DNA of 64,000 bases from Notamacropus eugenii (GCF_028372415.1 NC_092875.1:409893739-409957738); one strand, 5' to 3'; counted from the first letter of the stretch, positions 35,662-47,339 are shown. Program-made: numbers and translations. Notes: a model not told the origin generated them from the letters alone.

Positions 35662-36126
35662 TGTAGCACAAGCACCCTGACACATCCAGGATAGCCTACT
35701 AGTACAGGTTCTTAGATCTGCTTTTCTAAAAGGAAGGCAACTTTTCAGGGGTCAACAATCTTCTTTAATCACATATACAACAGAGAAAATACAAGCAGAG
35801 AAAAATAAAAATGAACAAACAGGGCTTTTAACTATCTGACCATAAGCAGTATGTACGTAACAGCTCAATAGACAGATCCGACTGTCTGACCATTACATAC
35901 ATACGTAGTTACCAGACAGAGAAGCACCAACACTTGGGTTTTCAAAGTTGGGGGGCTTCTTAACAGCTACCCAGAGTCTTATCTGGTATGCAAACCTTCT
36001 TCCAAAGAGTAAGCCCCAAAGCAAAGTCTCACCTCAGAATGTATATATACATATATGTATATATGTGTGTATGTATATATGTATATATGAATATGTATAT
36101 ATATATGTACGTACTGAAAAGTATAT

Positions 36127-36190
<64 letters not shown>

Positions 36191-36359
36191 TATATACTGG
36201 AAGGCATCATGACCCTTGTGACCCCATGCCTCATTAGAATTAACAAAATATGTGGGCCTTCCTACAAAGCAAGCCTCCCCTAATCAAACTTCCCTTAAAG
36301 GACTCCACCTGAGGCCTATTAATGGATAGGGAAGATCTTTACCTCTCACTAACATTACA
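35662..36359 (-). mobile_element. Solo LTR, copy 2 of the three-copy family, inside L2
   Basis: The minus strand runs tgtaatgttagtgagagg ... ggtgcttgtgctaca, TG to CA. It shares aaagatcttccct, agactctgggtagctg, gtgttggtgcttctctgtct and ccttttagaaaagcagat with the other copies. A TA/CA microsatellite has expanded in its centre. It interrupts L2 coding sequence; no exact target duplication is visible. Confidence 0.85.
36040..36192. repeat. TA/TG/CA microsatellite inside the LTR
   Basis: tatatatgtatat... followed by about 20 CA units and a short TA run. Confidence 0.97.
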
Positions 36360-36699
36360 GCCTTGAACAGAATATCCAGTAGACATTTAAACTCAACATG
36401 TCCAAAATAGAATTCATTATCTTTCCCCCTACCCTCACCCTCCTACCTTCCCTGTTATTATAGAATGCAATACCATTCTCTGAGTCCCTTAGGCTTATAA
36501 CCTAGGAGTCATCCTGGATTCTTCACACCCCCATTTTCAATCTGTTGCCAAGACTTGTCTCTTTTACCTTTTCAATACATCTCCAATATACCACCTTCTT
36601 CTTTCTTCTACCTTTACTATCACTCTGGTTTGGGCCCTCATTGGATTGTTACAATAGCCTGCTGGTGAGTCTCCCTGCCTCAAGTCTTTTTTGATTACT

Positions 36700-37495
36700 T
36701 ATATTTACAGGGGTGTCTGAAGATGAAAGTAAGAGAGTGGGTGTGATTTTTTTTTTTGAGTGCAAAAAAAAATTAGTAGTGAAACTTCTTCCTTTAAGCC
36801 ATCATTTCTATGCTATAAGAAATTTCTCTCTTCTCCCCTTTTCCTTAAGTTTTGGGAAGAATGGAACAATAAACCTTTTCACCTTCTTTCCTTTGGCAAG
36901 CTTTTTTTAGGTTTCTCAGCAGGTAACCCAATCTGTTCTTCAATAGTTAGCGCAGGAGCATTTTACAAGGAAAGCTATTTCTTATTTTGCCTTTTGTTTG
37001 ATAGAGTGTCATTATATTGATGTGGCATGTCCAGGAAACACCACAGACAGACTTATGTTTTTTTAATTTCCTTTTTAAACAATAAGAAAAAAATTCTAAA
37101 GCTAAAAAAAAGGTAGAAGTTTGAAAGCTCATTTTAATTTTGGATCAAATTCGTGTGCTTCCAAAGAGTGCTGAAATCACATTCTTTTAAAGTCACTTTT
37201 ATTCAACATTGAAAGCAGGATGCTAATTTAGTTGACGTAAAACACACAGATGATGCAGAAGATAAAATAGAATCACACCAAAGCACAAAACCTTTGACCT
37301 CCAAATCAACATACAGGATATTCAATATTTGAGACACTCCAAAAGTTTTTTCTAGATTTCTCAGTCATGTCCAGCTATGTCAACCCCCAAACACAAGTTG
37401 CTTATTTAATATCTCTTTTCCAAAGTAACTATTTTAAAAATAATGCATTAGCATTTATTAAGCAGAATTATTTAATAATCATTATGAAAACAGAT
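36700..37495. other. Unassigned intergenic sequence
   Basis: AT-rich sequence with A and T runs; no gene, repeat family or regulatory feature recognised on either strand. Confidence 0.5.
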
Positions 37496-37499
37496 TAAA

Positions 37500-37690
37500 T
37501 CCTTGTTGGCATAGAGAAAAGAATACTGGATTTGAATCAGGAAACCCAGGATCAAAGCCTGAATTTCTCAGGATCCAACAGTAACCACTGTGACCTTGGA
37601 CAATTCTCTATTTCTCTGGGTATTGGTTTCCTGATTTGTAAAATGAGGGGATTAGATGGGATGGTCTCTGAAGTCCCTTCTATATTTAAA
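37500..37690 (+). mobile_element. MIR-type SINE
   Basis: actggatttgaatcaggaaa, tgaccttggacaattctcta, ggtttcctgatttgtaaaat and gatggtctctgaagtccctt. Confidence 0.8.
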
Positions 37691-38257
37691 TTTATTGTTC
37701 TTTTGTAAATAGTTTCAAACAAGAAAAACCAAACTGAAACAAAACATTTCCTTCTTATAAATTTGTTTCATTGAAATGAACGAGCCTCTGGTCTATGTAA
37801 TTTCTTTCAATGAAGATTTTCTGCGGTAAAAATAAGCAGAAATAGAGCTTATGTCATACTCTGCAGAGAGACTCTTTGGAGTAAATATGACAGCTTCATG
37901 TGATGTTTATTGTTTCAGGAAAGTGATTATTAAATATTTAGTGAGATAAAATGAATATAATTAAAAATACTTTCCACTGAAGATTAAAAAATCTCCCAGT
38001 ATAAATATACAAGTTTCTATTCTTCTTGCAACAGTGTTTCCTAATGAGAGTCATAGCTGATTCCGTTGCATCTTGAGTACATGGAGGGGAAGGGGGGTAC
38101 TTCTCAAAAGTGAAATGCTAAACACCATTATTTGCAATTATCTCCTGGATACTTTTGTAAACTTTACTTTTTTTTTCAGGAATGTTGAACTGCTATGGCT
38201 CTCTGAGTTTCTTTCACTAAACCAAGGTATATCCGATTCAAGGGAAATACCCTTAAT

Positions 38258-38500
38258 GAGGCAGGTAGGTGTTATAGGAAGTAGAGTGCTGAACTTGGAG
38301 TCAGGAAGACCTGAATTCAAATCTGGCATCGGACACTTACTAGCTGTGGGAGCCTGGGCAAGTCATTTAACCCTGGTTGCCTCAGTTTCCTCATCTGTAA
38401 AATGACCTGGAGAAGGAAATGGCAAACCACTCCAGTATCTTTGCCAAGGAAACCTCAAAAAGAGTCACAGAGTCAGACATGACCAAAATGACCAAACAAA
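38258..38500 (+). mobile_element. tRNA-derived marsupial SINE
   Basis: gaggcaggtaggtgttatag, gacctgaattcaaatctggc, gcctcagtttcctcatctgt, ggagaaggaaatggcaaacc and gtcagacatgacc. Confidence 0.9.
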
Positions 38501-38504
38501 AATA

Positions 38505-38605
38505 AAAAAAGAAGGAAACCACTGTGGTATCTTTGTCGAGAAAACCCCAAATGGGGTCACAAAGAGTCAGACACCACTGAATGACTGAATAACAATAATG
38601 CCCTT
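38505..38605 (+). mobile_element. SINE 3' half, directly following the previous copy
   Basis: gaaggaaaccactgtggtat, gaaaaccccaaatggggtca and aagagtcagacaccactgaa: a second copy of the tail in tandem after an A-rich spacer. Confidence 0.8.
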
Positions 38606-38684
38606 AGCAGATCGACTTTTCTTCTGTCAGATTGTGGCAGAATCTGTGCCTGATTAAGCAATTAATCAATCTACTGACACATAG

Positions 38685-38840
38685 TAGAGTATAAAGAGCA
38701 TTGACTCTGAAGTCTAGAGGACCTGAGTTCAAATTCTACCTTAATTATTTCCTTTCTGATCTTGAGAGTAAGCAGTTACTTCATTTGTAAAATAATGGGG
38801 CTGGACTTGATCATCTCTGAAGTCTTTGATGGTTTTATAA
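38685..38840 (+). mobile_element. MIR-type SINE
   Basis: gaggacctgagttcaaattc, acttcatttgtaaaataatg and cttgatcatctctgaagtct. Confidence 0.75.
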
Positions 38841-39114
38841 TAATAATTGATTTTGAATGCTTACCATTTTCCAAGGCTCTGAGTTATAGGGACCATGGGA
38901 CTAACATGTAATCTTTGCCCTCAGGGAGTTTAAAGTCAAAAGGGAGTTTGGGCATATGATCAGTTTTTTCTTTTTTATAAATAAAGTAACCTTACAGGAC
39001 AAAGTCTGAACTGGGGGAGGGACTATATGGGAGCAGGAATACTACTGCCTTCTCAAAATGATGTGCTAAAAATCAGATTTTTGTATTAAAACCCAGTTTG
39101 TTCTCTGATATGTG

Positions 39115-39815
39115 TTGGTCGTTGTCCTTCATTCTCAAAGAGGACCAAAATGATATCCCTATGCTAGAGTCAAGTTACGATGTATATGGCTGTGGCTGAT
39201 CAGACCAGTATGAGCTCTGAATCCTTTACCACTAGTTGGGCACACATAGTTCATGTGAACATTTGGTGTAGATTCCCTAAATTTGTACATCTTTCATTTC
39301 CTTTGAGCTCTTTCAATTCTTGCTTTGCTCATAGAACACAGCACCTTTTCTGATGTGGGCATTCCATGCTGAGTGGTCCTGTGCCAGTGTCTCCCATGTT
39401 GCACAATCAATTCCAAAGTTCTCCAGAGAGACCGTGAGAGTGTCCTTGTATTGCTTGCTTCTTCTGACCACCATGTGATCACCATAAAATAATCTTTTTG
39501 GCAAGCGTACATTTTGCATTCGAACAACATGGCCAGCCCATCGGAGTTGCACTCACTGAAGCATAGTTTGAATGCCTGGAAGTTCAGTTCCAGCAAGGAC
39601 CTCAGTGTCTGGTACCTTATCCTGCCAGATGATTTTTGGAATCTTTCTAAAACAATTCAAATATGGATTAAAGGGATATGCCATTCATATTTTATTTCCT
39701 GACTCTCTAAGGCTGAAGCCCTGGGTGTGCTCAAGGTCTCACACAATGAAACCTCTTCCAAGGTTGCCGAGGATGTCACACACTTCCAAGTTTATAGACA
39801 CCAGGTAGTTCTATA
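39115..39815 (-). mobile_element. RTE-clade LINE, 3' coding end
   Basis: The minus-strand frame at 39552-39313 reads LRWAGHVVRMQNVRLPKRLF, then a KDTLTVSLENFGIDCATWE segment ending ...AWNAHIRKGAVF. This is the C-terminal end seen in RTE-type non-LTR retrotransposons (RWxGHVxRM...RLPK). The left end (gtccttcattctcaaagagg) matches the RTE-SINE tail, so SINE and LINE share the 3' end. Upstream RT sequence is missing and frames are broken. Confidence 0.75.
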
Positions 39816-39857
39816 GAAGAGAGGAACAGTTAAATTCTCCTGCTTTTCCATAACAAA

Positions 39858-39858
39858 C

Positions 39859-39908
<50 letters not shown>
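39858..39908. repeat. (TG)n microsatellite
   Basis: About 24 uninterrupted TG units. Confidence 0.98.
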
Positions 39909-39910
<2 letters not shown>

Positions 39911-40900
39911 CAGCACAATGGAGCACTACACAAGAATATTTTACATGTCATGTATTCTTTTCACAGTTTTTCTCAACCTCAGCTTCCCAATTGACATATG
40001 TAGGGAGAAGCAAACCAAATTTGAATAGCAAACATGAGTTTCCTAACCAGGGGTTGGTGATGCAGCAGACCCCCCGCCCCTGCCCTGACCCCTCCCAGGC
40101 CTCAACTCTCACAAGGACATGACTTCCAAAGCCTCGATGTGGTGCTAGCACATTCTTAGCCAGGAGCACCTCTCAGCCTTCAGTCTATTATTATGGTGTC
40201 AGATGGTTTAGGATTTCACAGGCTCCCATGAGCCAAAACGTATTCAAGGCCTTGGCAGATAATGGCCTTGCCAAGGAAACCCCAGACCAAAACAAAAGCC
40301 TCCCACTGTGGAGTGGCTGAGGAGAAACCAATTGGTGCATGATGAGGTCATGTGTGCCTCTCATTCAAATCAGGTCTCTCATTCCCATTGCCCAGTTCTC
40401 ATGGCATTGAAATTTCCCAGCCTCTGGCTTTTGAAAATAAAGCAAGGAATTCCTTACAGAGCCTTGAACTGAGTGACTTATCTGCTATTGGACAATGTTT
40501 TGATTTATAATGAATATAAAGCTGATCTGAAGAAAGGCAGCAAAGCATTTGAAATGCCATCAATTCTTTTCATTTTTCCCTGTTTTTTGAGTGATGATTA
40601 CAAGGAATATTATTGTGAGGCTCTCTGGTTGTGGTGCTGGGAATCCCTGGTGAGGGAATCTAGGGGGTTAATTTTAACACCTTTTTCCTGGCAGACAGAT
40701 ACTCTCCCATGAGCTTAGAAGTGGGGAATTCACAAAGCCAGAAAGGCTACCCATGTAAGATCTTTCACAATAAGGCTGACAGCTAAAGATCTTATTACTC
40801 TGAATTTCTGGATTAAATTTCAAGTCAGGCAGCTGGGACAGAGATAAAGATTTTGAAGAGGATTTAGATAGAAGAGACTTGGGAAGTCATTGATCTAGTC

Positions 40901-41016
40901 CAGGGGTAGGAAACCTGCAGCCTTGTTTTTGTGAAAGTTTGAATTCAGTCAACGGGTCACACTTGAGGACCTAGAGGGTCACATGTAGCCTCCAGGTTAC
41001 AGGTTCCCCACCCCTG
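40901..41016. mobile_element. hAT element, internally shortened copy
   Basis: caggggtaggaaacctgcag to caggttccccacccctg. A perfect 8-bp duplication, atctagtc, lies at 40893-40900 and 41017-41024. Most of one palindrome arm is absent compared with 12115 and 14666. Confidence 0.9.
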
Positions 41017-41019
41017 ATC

Positions 41020-41160
41020 TAGTCCAGTCTTCTCATTTTACTGATGAGGAAATTGAGGTTCAAGGAAGTTTACTAATTGGTGATTTATCTAAGGTCCAAC
41101 AGGTAATAAATGCCTGAGACAGAGTTTGAAGTAAGGTCTACCTACAAGCAGTCTATATAG
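41020..41160 (-). mobile_element. THER1/MIR-like SINE
   Basis: ccagtcttctcattttactg, atgaggaaattgaggttcaa and tttgaagtaagg; the hAT element at 40901 inserted in its 5' side. Confidence 0.7.
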
Positions 41161-41169
41161 TAAATGACT

Positions 41170-41395
41170 TGGTTCTTGTTCAGTCAGTGGTGTTCAACTG
41201 TTCTCAATCCATTTGAGGATTTCTTGGCAAAGATACTGAAGTGATTTGCCATTTCCTCCTCCAGCTCATGTTACAGATGAGGAAACTGAGGCAAACAGGG
41301 TTAAATGACTTGCCCAGGGTCCCATGGATAGTAGTGTCTGAGGCCAGATTTGAACTCACAAAGATGAGTCTTCCTGATCCCAGGTCTGACAGTAA
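41170..41395 (-). mobile_element. tRNA-derived marsupial SINE
   Basis: ttgttcagtcagtggtgttc, atttcttggcaaagatactg, ctgaggcaaacagggttaaa and tttgaactcacaaagatgag. Confidence 0.88.
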
Positions 41396-41734
41396 ATGAC
41401 TATTGCCGGACAGTTTTGGGGGGAATTCTGCTGAACAAAAAAGAGATCCTTTCTGCTGAGATCTGTTTAATCTTTATTACTGAGTGCCCTTGATATCTGT
41501 GTCTAAAATATAGTATATTTGATGTACTTAGGGTCCCTTAGTAAGTGACACTCTATATCATAACTCCCCTACTCAGTTCTACTTATCTATGAGGTTTCTT
41601 GTGATATGCTTGTGGAAACTTATAGATGATTGAGCTGTCTGTCCAGCCTTCTATAGTGATAGCATAGAAAGCTGAAGTATTCCCAAAATGACTGACCCAT
41701 TGACTCGTCTTTTTAATTTAAATAAAATACACAT

Positions 41735-41740
41735 TTTATT
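41735..41740 (-). terminator. Candidate poly(A) signal AATAAA for ITGA1
   Basis: On the minus strand the sequence reads caataaaatgtgtattttat, a canonical hexamer followed by a U/GU-rich stretch. It is the most convincing such site downstream of the ITGA1 stop, but no transcript evidence is available. Confidence 0.3.
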
Positions 41741-42807
41741 GAAATTCAATAGACCTAGATTTATTATAACACAAGTCCTTGAAAACATCTTTGAGAGGTG
41801 AGGTGGGAAGGAAGAGGAACAAAGGAGAGGTGTGCTAGGGAGGGTATAAGATGAGGAACAGTTACAAATACAAGGGCAATATATAAAATACTATAAAAAA
41901 ATCTCTGTCAGCCCATCCCGTTCCCCCTCTCCCACCCTTCTTAAACAGTGTGCATATTTCAGAGCATATTTAAAATCATGAAGATATACAGACTAGATCT
42001 GCTGTCTGGCCATTACTAGTTTCTTAACTTTGGCTAAATTTGCACATGAAATTCAAATGCAGCAGATTACAGTGTATTAGACAAAGAAAGGACAAAGCCT
42101 GGCTTAGCACTAGATAGCACTTTGAAGAATCTTATTGGAGCAATCCTATAAATGATATGTGGGCCTTAGAAATACGTGGGAGTGGATATTGTAAGCAGGG
42201 CTGCTCAAGACTTGCTGCAACCTCAAATTCAATAAATCCTAACTTGGTCATTGTTTTTGCCCTTTTTAATGAAACATTTCTTTCTTTCACCTAAGCTCAA
42301 ACCTAAATTTAGGCAAAAGAGGATAGTTCTTTCTTCCTCCTCAAACTCAAATATAATTTTTTTTGAAAATCCATTGTATCTCCTGCATCTTTCTGTTTCA
42401 TTCACACCCACAACAAATTTGAACATTTGGTATTTTCCATGAAACTACTCTGCAGAATGAAATTTTCTAAAATTCTGGACACTGAGAAAGAAGTCAAAAC
42501 TGACTAACAACTCTTTGGCAGGGGACAAGGATGTACTTTCTCAAATAATAAACAAGTCTTGAGATACTTGAATATGGCATGCAAATGGTTTTTCTTCTTG
42601 GTAGTTATTAGAACCAAAACTAGGGCAAGGAGACTGGACTTTGTTCCTGTACACTAAAATTTATAGGGAATGGGGGGCACTTGCAGTAGTCCATCAGTAG
42701 CTAGAAAAAAAACAAGTGTGTCACCTAGTTAACAAAAATAATTAGTCAGAATAGGAAGTTACCATCTGACTTGCAGCTGAAAACTTCCTGAATGTGTGCC
42801 TTCCTTC

Positions 42808-42905
42808 TATTAGAATGTGAGTTCCTTGAGAGAGGGCATATCTTAAGTTTTCTATTTGTATCTCCAGTGCTTAACATACAGAAGCATGTAATAAATACTT
42901 TCTCC
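42808..42905 (+). mobile_element. L2 3' tail
   Basis: tattagaatgtgagttcctt, gagagagggcatatcttaag, tctccagtgcttaacataca; lies antisense within the putative ITGA1 3' UTR. Confidence 0.75.
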
Positions 42906-43387
42906 CCTACGTGAGCTCCTTCCATACTTGTTGCTGGTTTTCCAAGAACACTTGCATTTCTTCTCATCTATGTTTCATGTCACTTGAACAGGACACAAAG
43001 ATGCCTGGCTATGACTCCGAAGCCAAGTAGATTCTAGAAAGCTATGATTTTATCGAACTGTGCCACATTGCAGAGATATATTTTCAATCTCTTCTTTTTC
43101 TTGTTAAGTGCAGAAATTTTACTAATACAAAGTTAAAATCATAAGCTGGGGACTGTGGAACTGGAGTTCTTTATTCTGGTAATGTGTCCCCTATGTACAG
43201 TATTGTACAATACAATTAAATCATAAGTATCTTTAAAATTTATGGTACAAGGAAGGAACTGAAAAGCAAGTCACAAAGGAGACTAAGGCAACCAGCTGAA
43301 TAAGAATGTTAGCAACATTTTAAAATAAAATATTCTGTTAGCCAATCTGCTCACACAACTTTTAATATACTTATTCCTTTAGAAAAA

Positions 43388-43480
43388 TGCATATATGTAT
43401 GTATACACACATATATGTATATATAACATATACACATACACAAACACATATATACATATATACCTATATATACATACATG
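43388..43480. repeat. TA/TG/CA microsatellite
   Basis: atatatgtatgtatacacac-type mixed repeat. Confidence 0.9.
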
Positions 43481-43807
43481 ATGTGTGGCTAAACAGACTA
43501 CGTGGAATTCTTTCTAGGAATCTACTGTTGCTATTTCTCTTCTTAATTTTTAGTTATACTTCCAAATACAATCAATGAATTAATGGTTGTTTGGGTAACT
43601 GCCATATTATAAAGTAAATGAAAGGACTGATGAAATTTGAGCTCATATGCAAAGTGAGCAAAGAAAACTTTTGTCATTTTTACCTTTTTTTTAATCTTTA
43701 AATATGAAAACTTCATACTTAATTGATACTGGTTTATTTGCTTTAATAGTGGATAGAGCTGGCCTTGAAGTCAAGAAGTCCTGGGTCCCTGTCTTACCTT
43801 TGAATGT

Positions 43808-43882
43808 ATATATATGCGTATGTATATACGCATATATATGTATGTATATATATGTATACTATGTGTGTGTGTGTTTGTGTGT
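43808..43882. repeat. TA/TG microsatellite
   Basis: tatatatgcgtatg... ending in tgtgtgtgtg. Confidence 0.9.
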
Positions 43883-43883
43883 G

Positions 43884-44040
43884 TTGGGCAAGTTACTTCA
43901 ACTCTTGATGCTCTAAGCAACTCTTTTAAGACTCTCCCAGAAAAGACTCTGCCTGCTGCCCTGAATTGGTAGATGGAGTTTTCTCACCTGGGAATTCTCT
44001 TTACCAATGAAGTCACAGGACTAGTCTCTAGCCCTATGCA
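43884..44040 (+). mobile_element. Marsupial SINE of the 'caatgaagtcacagg' type
   Basis: gttgggcaagttacttcaac, aagcaactcttttaagactc and tctttaccaatgaagtcaca, shared with 47340-47745 and 52720-52940. Confidence 0.7.
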
Positions 44041-44354
44041 ATCCCATATGTAATAAAGCTTTAATGAAGTTAACATGGGAAAATGGGAAAATTAATACAC
44101 AGATGTTATTTTTTGTTTCCATTCCTATGGTTGAAAATGGTGTTGCAATGACTTCTGGATAGAAAGAGCAGGTAAACACATACTTTATGACTTGAGGGGT
44201 ATTAGGAAGTTTCCTAGATCCTAAATACTTCTCTTACTATTTTTCACATTATTTGAAATTCTACCATCGAAACTTTCTTCCATTGGATCAATAAGCATTC
44301 TCTTTTAAAGGGCACTCTGTGGGAAAGTTGAAGCATCACCTTAGTGTGAATTAG

Positions 44355-44490
44355 GATCATAGATATAGCCCTAGATTGAGACCTTGGAAGTTTAGTCCAA
44401 ATTGAGGAAACTGAGGTTGAGAGGTTAATTATCCCAATCAGTTTGATTTCTGCCTAAGAACTAGCTGAGATCAGAACACTGAGGTAATAT
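44355..44490 (-). mobile_element. THER1/MIR-like SINE, diverged
   Basis: ggatcatagatatagcccta, tttagtccaaattgaggaaa and ctgaggttgag. Confidence 0.6.
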
Positions 44491-44934
44491 GAATTTTTAT
44501 GAACAAGGGACATCAAAAGGAAGTAGTAATTTTGGAGTAAGAGGATGGCATGTGAAGGGAATGACAAAGTAGAGATTTGGGAGCAGTTATCAGGTACCAT
44601 GAAAGAGCTGTGTCTATGGGCAGCAGGAGTGAGCAGGTGTCAATAAGTGGCAAGAAAGGATATAGATATGGAAATATTATAAAACTATGCTGACTTTGAA
44701 TTGGAACACCCTGAAGTTGGGGCATTGAAGTAATATCTACTATTGACTTGTTTTCTTATTATTTATTTTCCTTAGAAATGACCATAGAAAAATTCTGGTT
44801 AACTGAAACTCTTCTTTAGGTCTGAGGTTCTGGTCAATTGAGTTTTTACCTCAGTAATTCATAATGGATGGGATGTGATATCAATTGGAAAGCTGTTTTA
44901 AAATTTGAAGGCACTTTACAGCAGTAGTTTACAC

Positions 44935-45455
44935 ATAAAATGCAGCTCTGACCAGGCACCTCCTTATTCAATAAACACCAGTGCTCTCATCTCCAGAATC
45001 AAATATAGAATGATCCTTGACATTCGAAGACCTTTACAAGCTGGTCTCCTACCTTTTTACACCTTAGTCTTCCCTCCTCCTCACATACTCTGTGTTCCAA
45101 TGGCAATGACCTCCTTGTGGTTCCTACACAAGACATTCCAACTCCAGACTCTGGGCATTTTCCCAGGCTTGGAATACTCATCTTTCTTGTTTCCACTTCC
45201 TGGCTTCCTTCAAGTTCCATTTTCTGCTGGAAACCTCTCCTGATCTTTCTTAATATGGGTGCCTTCTCTATACTGATTCTCTCCCATTTATCCTGTAATG
45301 TATCTATTTGTACACTGTTGTTTTCATATTATCTCCCTTATTAGACTGTGATCCCCTTGATAGCTGGAGCTATCTTTTACCATCCTTTATGTTCTTAACA
45401 CTTAGCACAGTACTTGGCACATAGTAGGCACTTACTAAATGTTTATTGACTGATA
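44935..45455 (+). mobile_element. L2 LINE 3' end
   Basis: agctctgaccaggcacctcc, ttggaatactcatctttctt, gactgtgatccccttgatag, cacttagcacagtacttggc and agtaggcacttactaaatgt. Confidence 0.9.
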
Positions 45456-46845
45456 GAACTATTGTACACTCATGCACTTGGTGTTCCTGTCATAGAAAAT
45501 AAAAAGGATTGTCTATGGCAGCTGGTGTTCTGGTTAACTCTATTTTCCTTAGGAAAATTACTTGAAAAGATAAACATGGAGCAGTGACTTCTTGTTGTTG
45601 CCAGCTTTCAAACACAAAATGCTTTAAATATATTTCTAGTGATCTATTTACTCTATATATGTAGCTCATGCACTGAAAACACTTTTTGGTGAAGTCTTAT
45701 TCTAAAATGGAATTTTATCTTTTATAGAAAAAAAGAAATGTATTTGAAAAAATAAACCTCAAGAAACAAAATAAAAAACACAAAATAAAATAAAATAAAA
45801 ACCCTGTCTTAGTTTTTGGATTGGATTAACCCTGTACCAAGGACCTAAGAGAATTCCTTCTTTGGGCTGCCTTCGAAAATGGGAAATCCGGATCAAAGTT
45901 GATTCACAAAGGTGCAACAGGCACTTTATAGTCATTTACCAACCACATCCCATTTTTAGAAACTCATTTCAGCATATCCTCACACTTCATTCTTTGAGAA
46001 TAAATCACATCACATTTTTAAAGGCATACATAAAATTAAAAATTGTTTTTAAGTGCTTTTTTCCACTACCATGAAGTTTTACATTGATGCTGAAAGTTTA
46101 AAAATGCAAGTTCAGTGTGTCCTGTAAAAGTTTATAAACCCAGCCATTCAGTGTGCTTGTCTTCTAGCAGTGCTTCATTCTCAACCTGGGATAAAATTTC
46201 AGCTGGAGAGACCTTGCTTTCTAGACACCCTGGGAAATGAACTTTTCTATGCACAGAGATTGACCCAAAGGCTACCTGCTATGACCCTGTGTCACTGCAT
46301 GTTTTGTCTCCTCTGTGTCACGAGTCCTTGTTACAGAATGTCCTCTCCCTTGAGATCAGTATTTCAGGATGGGAAATGACTCTAGCAAGCAAGCTCTTTC
46401 CTGGCATGTTCAAACTCTGAAAATCTAGATTTCCAGTGGGGTCAAAGAAAGAAAGTCTAAATTGTATTTTTCTGGAGGAAAAAAAACAAAACAAAACAAA
46501 ACATGTTTCCATGAGCCTGACATCTTTTCCTTCATTCCTGAAGCACATTTGAATAGGTTGTCCTTCCTATTCAAAACACTTTGTAATCATAAATTCAATT
46601 ACTCAGCAAAAATGAGTAATTGTTTTAAAATATTTTCTAATATTTTACAAATATAAATTTATGTTTGTCATTTGGGATCATTCTTGATCTGTTTTTCCCC
46701 CCTGGGTGATGAATTCCTTGATAGAACAAAGGTGTGTGACCCTGTAGATGATAATTACATTTCCACTTTTTCTGGTCACAAATTTGAAACAAGCCTGAGG
46801 ACAGATCGTTGAACAGATGCTATTTTTTCCCTCTGGCATGAAATA

Positions 46846-46890
46846 TCATTTTTCCATCTTCTTCTTTAATGGCCTTTTGAAGAATCCAAT
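46846..46890 (-). CDS. ITGA1: ITGA1 last coding exon: cytoplasmic tail and stop codon
   Basis: Following acceptor ttctttacag on the minus strand, the frame reads IGFFKRPLKKKMEK and then TGA: 14 residues plus stop in 45 nt. This appears identical to the human alpha-1 tail. GFFKR is the membrane-proximal motif shared by integrin alpha chains; it clasps the beta tail and holds the receptor in its resting state. The basic PLKKKMEK end is specific to alpha-1 and separates it from alpha-2 (which continues KYEKM...), alpha-10 and alpha-11. The exon is 7.5 kb from the transmembrane exon. It continues into the 3' UTR at lower coordinates; the UTR end was not determined. Confidence 0.97.
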   Translation of the reverse strand: MGFFKRPLKKKMEK

Positions 46891-47339
46891 CTGTAAAGAA
46901 AATATGAAATATATATATAATTTGTATCAAGATTTGGGAAATAAATGTTAAAAATGATATTTATATAATAATTGGCTATTATGGTTATAATGTGTCATTA
47001 ACATTATCATTAATAAGACAGAGTGGCGTACTGAATAGAGAACTGAAAAACAGCCATATTTCAAAAAGAGGAAAAATCTGATAAATGAAACCCCTTAGCT
47101 ATGATACTCATTATAGCCCTAGGCCTTTGTTGATTAAATAAAAAAAACTCTTTGAAAGGTGTGTTTGTCTCAAGGTAGTTCTGGGCACCAGTTCAGAAAA
47201 GGCTGAGATGGTGGGTGGGGGTTTTTTGGTGGATGGAGAGTGGAAGTTATAAATCCTTACAAAGATGATAGAAAACTGCTGCAGAATTTTCTATGTCCCA
47301 TATGACAAATCCCTCCTCTCCCACATACTATTTGTGTCA

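Larger units (their letters stand above)
35461..36695 (+). mobile_element. L2 LINE, reverse-transcriptase end, split by an LTR
   Basis: The left part (35461-35661) encodes [20 protein letters not shown] and then YDDE, the end of an L2 reverse transcriptase. The right part (36360-36695) has aaactcaacatgtccaaaat, agaattcattatctttcccc, ggagtcatcctggattcttc and tgcctcaagtct. The LTR at 35662-36359 lies between them. Old and broken. Confidence 0.85.
41735..46845 (-). other. ITGA1: Candidate ITGA1 3' UTR (extent uncertain)
   Basis: The ITGA1 stop codon is at 46846-46848, and the 3' UTR must start here and run to lower coordinates. The first clean AATAAA (minus strand) that is not in an obvious repeat and is followed by a T-rich stretch is at 41735-41740, which would give a UTR of about 5.1 kb. 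Another AATAAA lies at 43170-43175. The stretch contains older repeats (an L2 piece at 44935-45455, an L2 tail at about 42808, TA/CA microsatellites at 43388 and 43808) and a CAAAA run at about 46480. Between these, 41760-42800 and 45480-46840 look like plain unique sequence. The full extent is inference. Confidence 0.35.

Noticed and set aside
39294-39596. Host gene with RWAGHVVRM motif
   Set aside because: The motif belongs to the end of an RTE-type LINE; no introns, start or flanking exons support a host gene.
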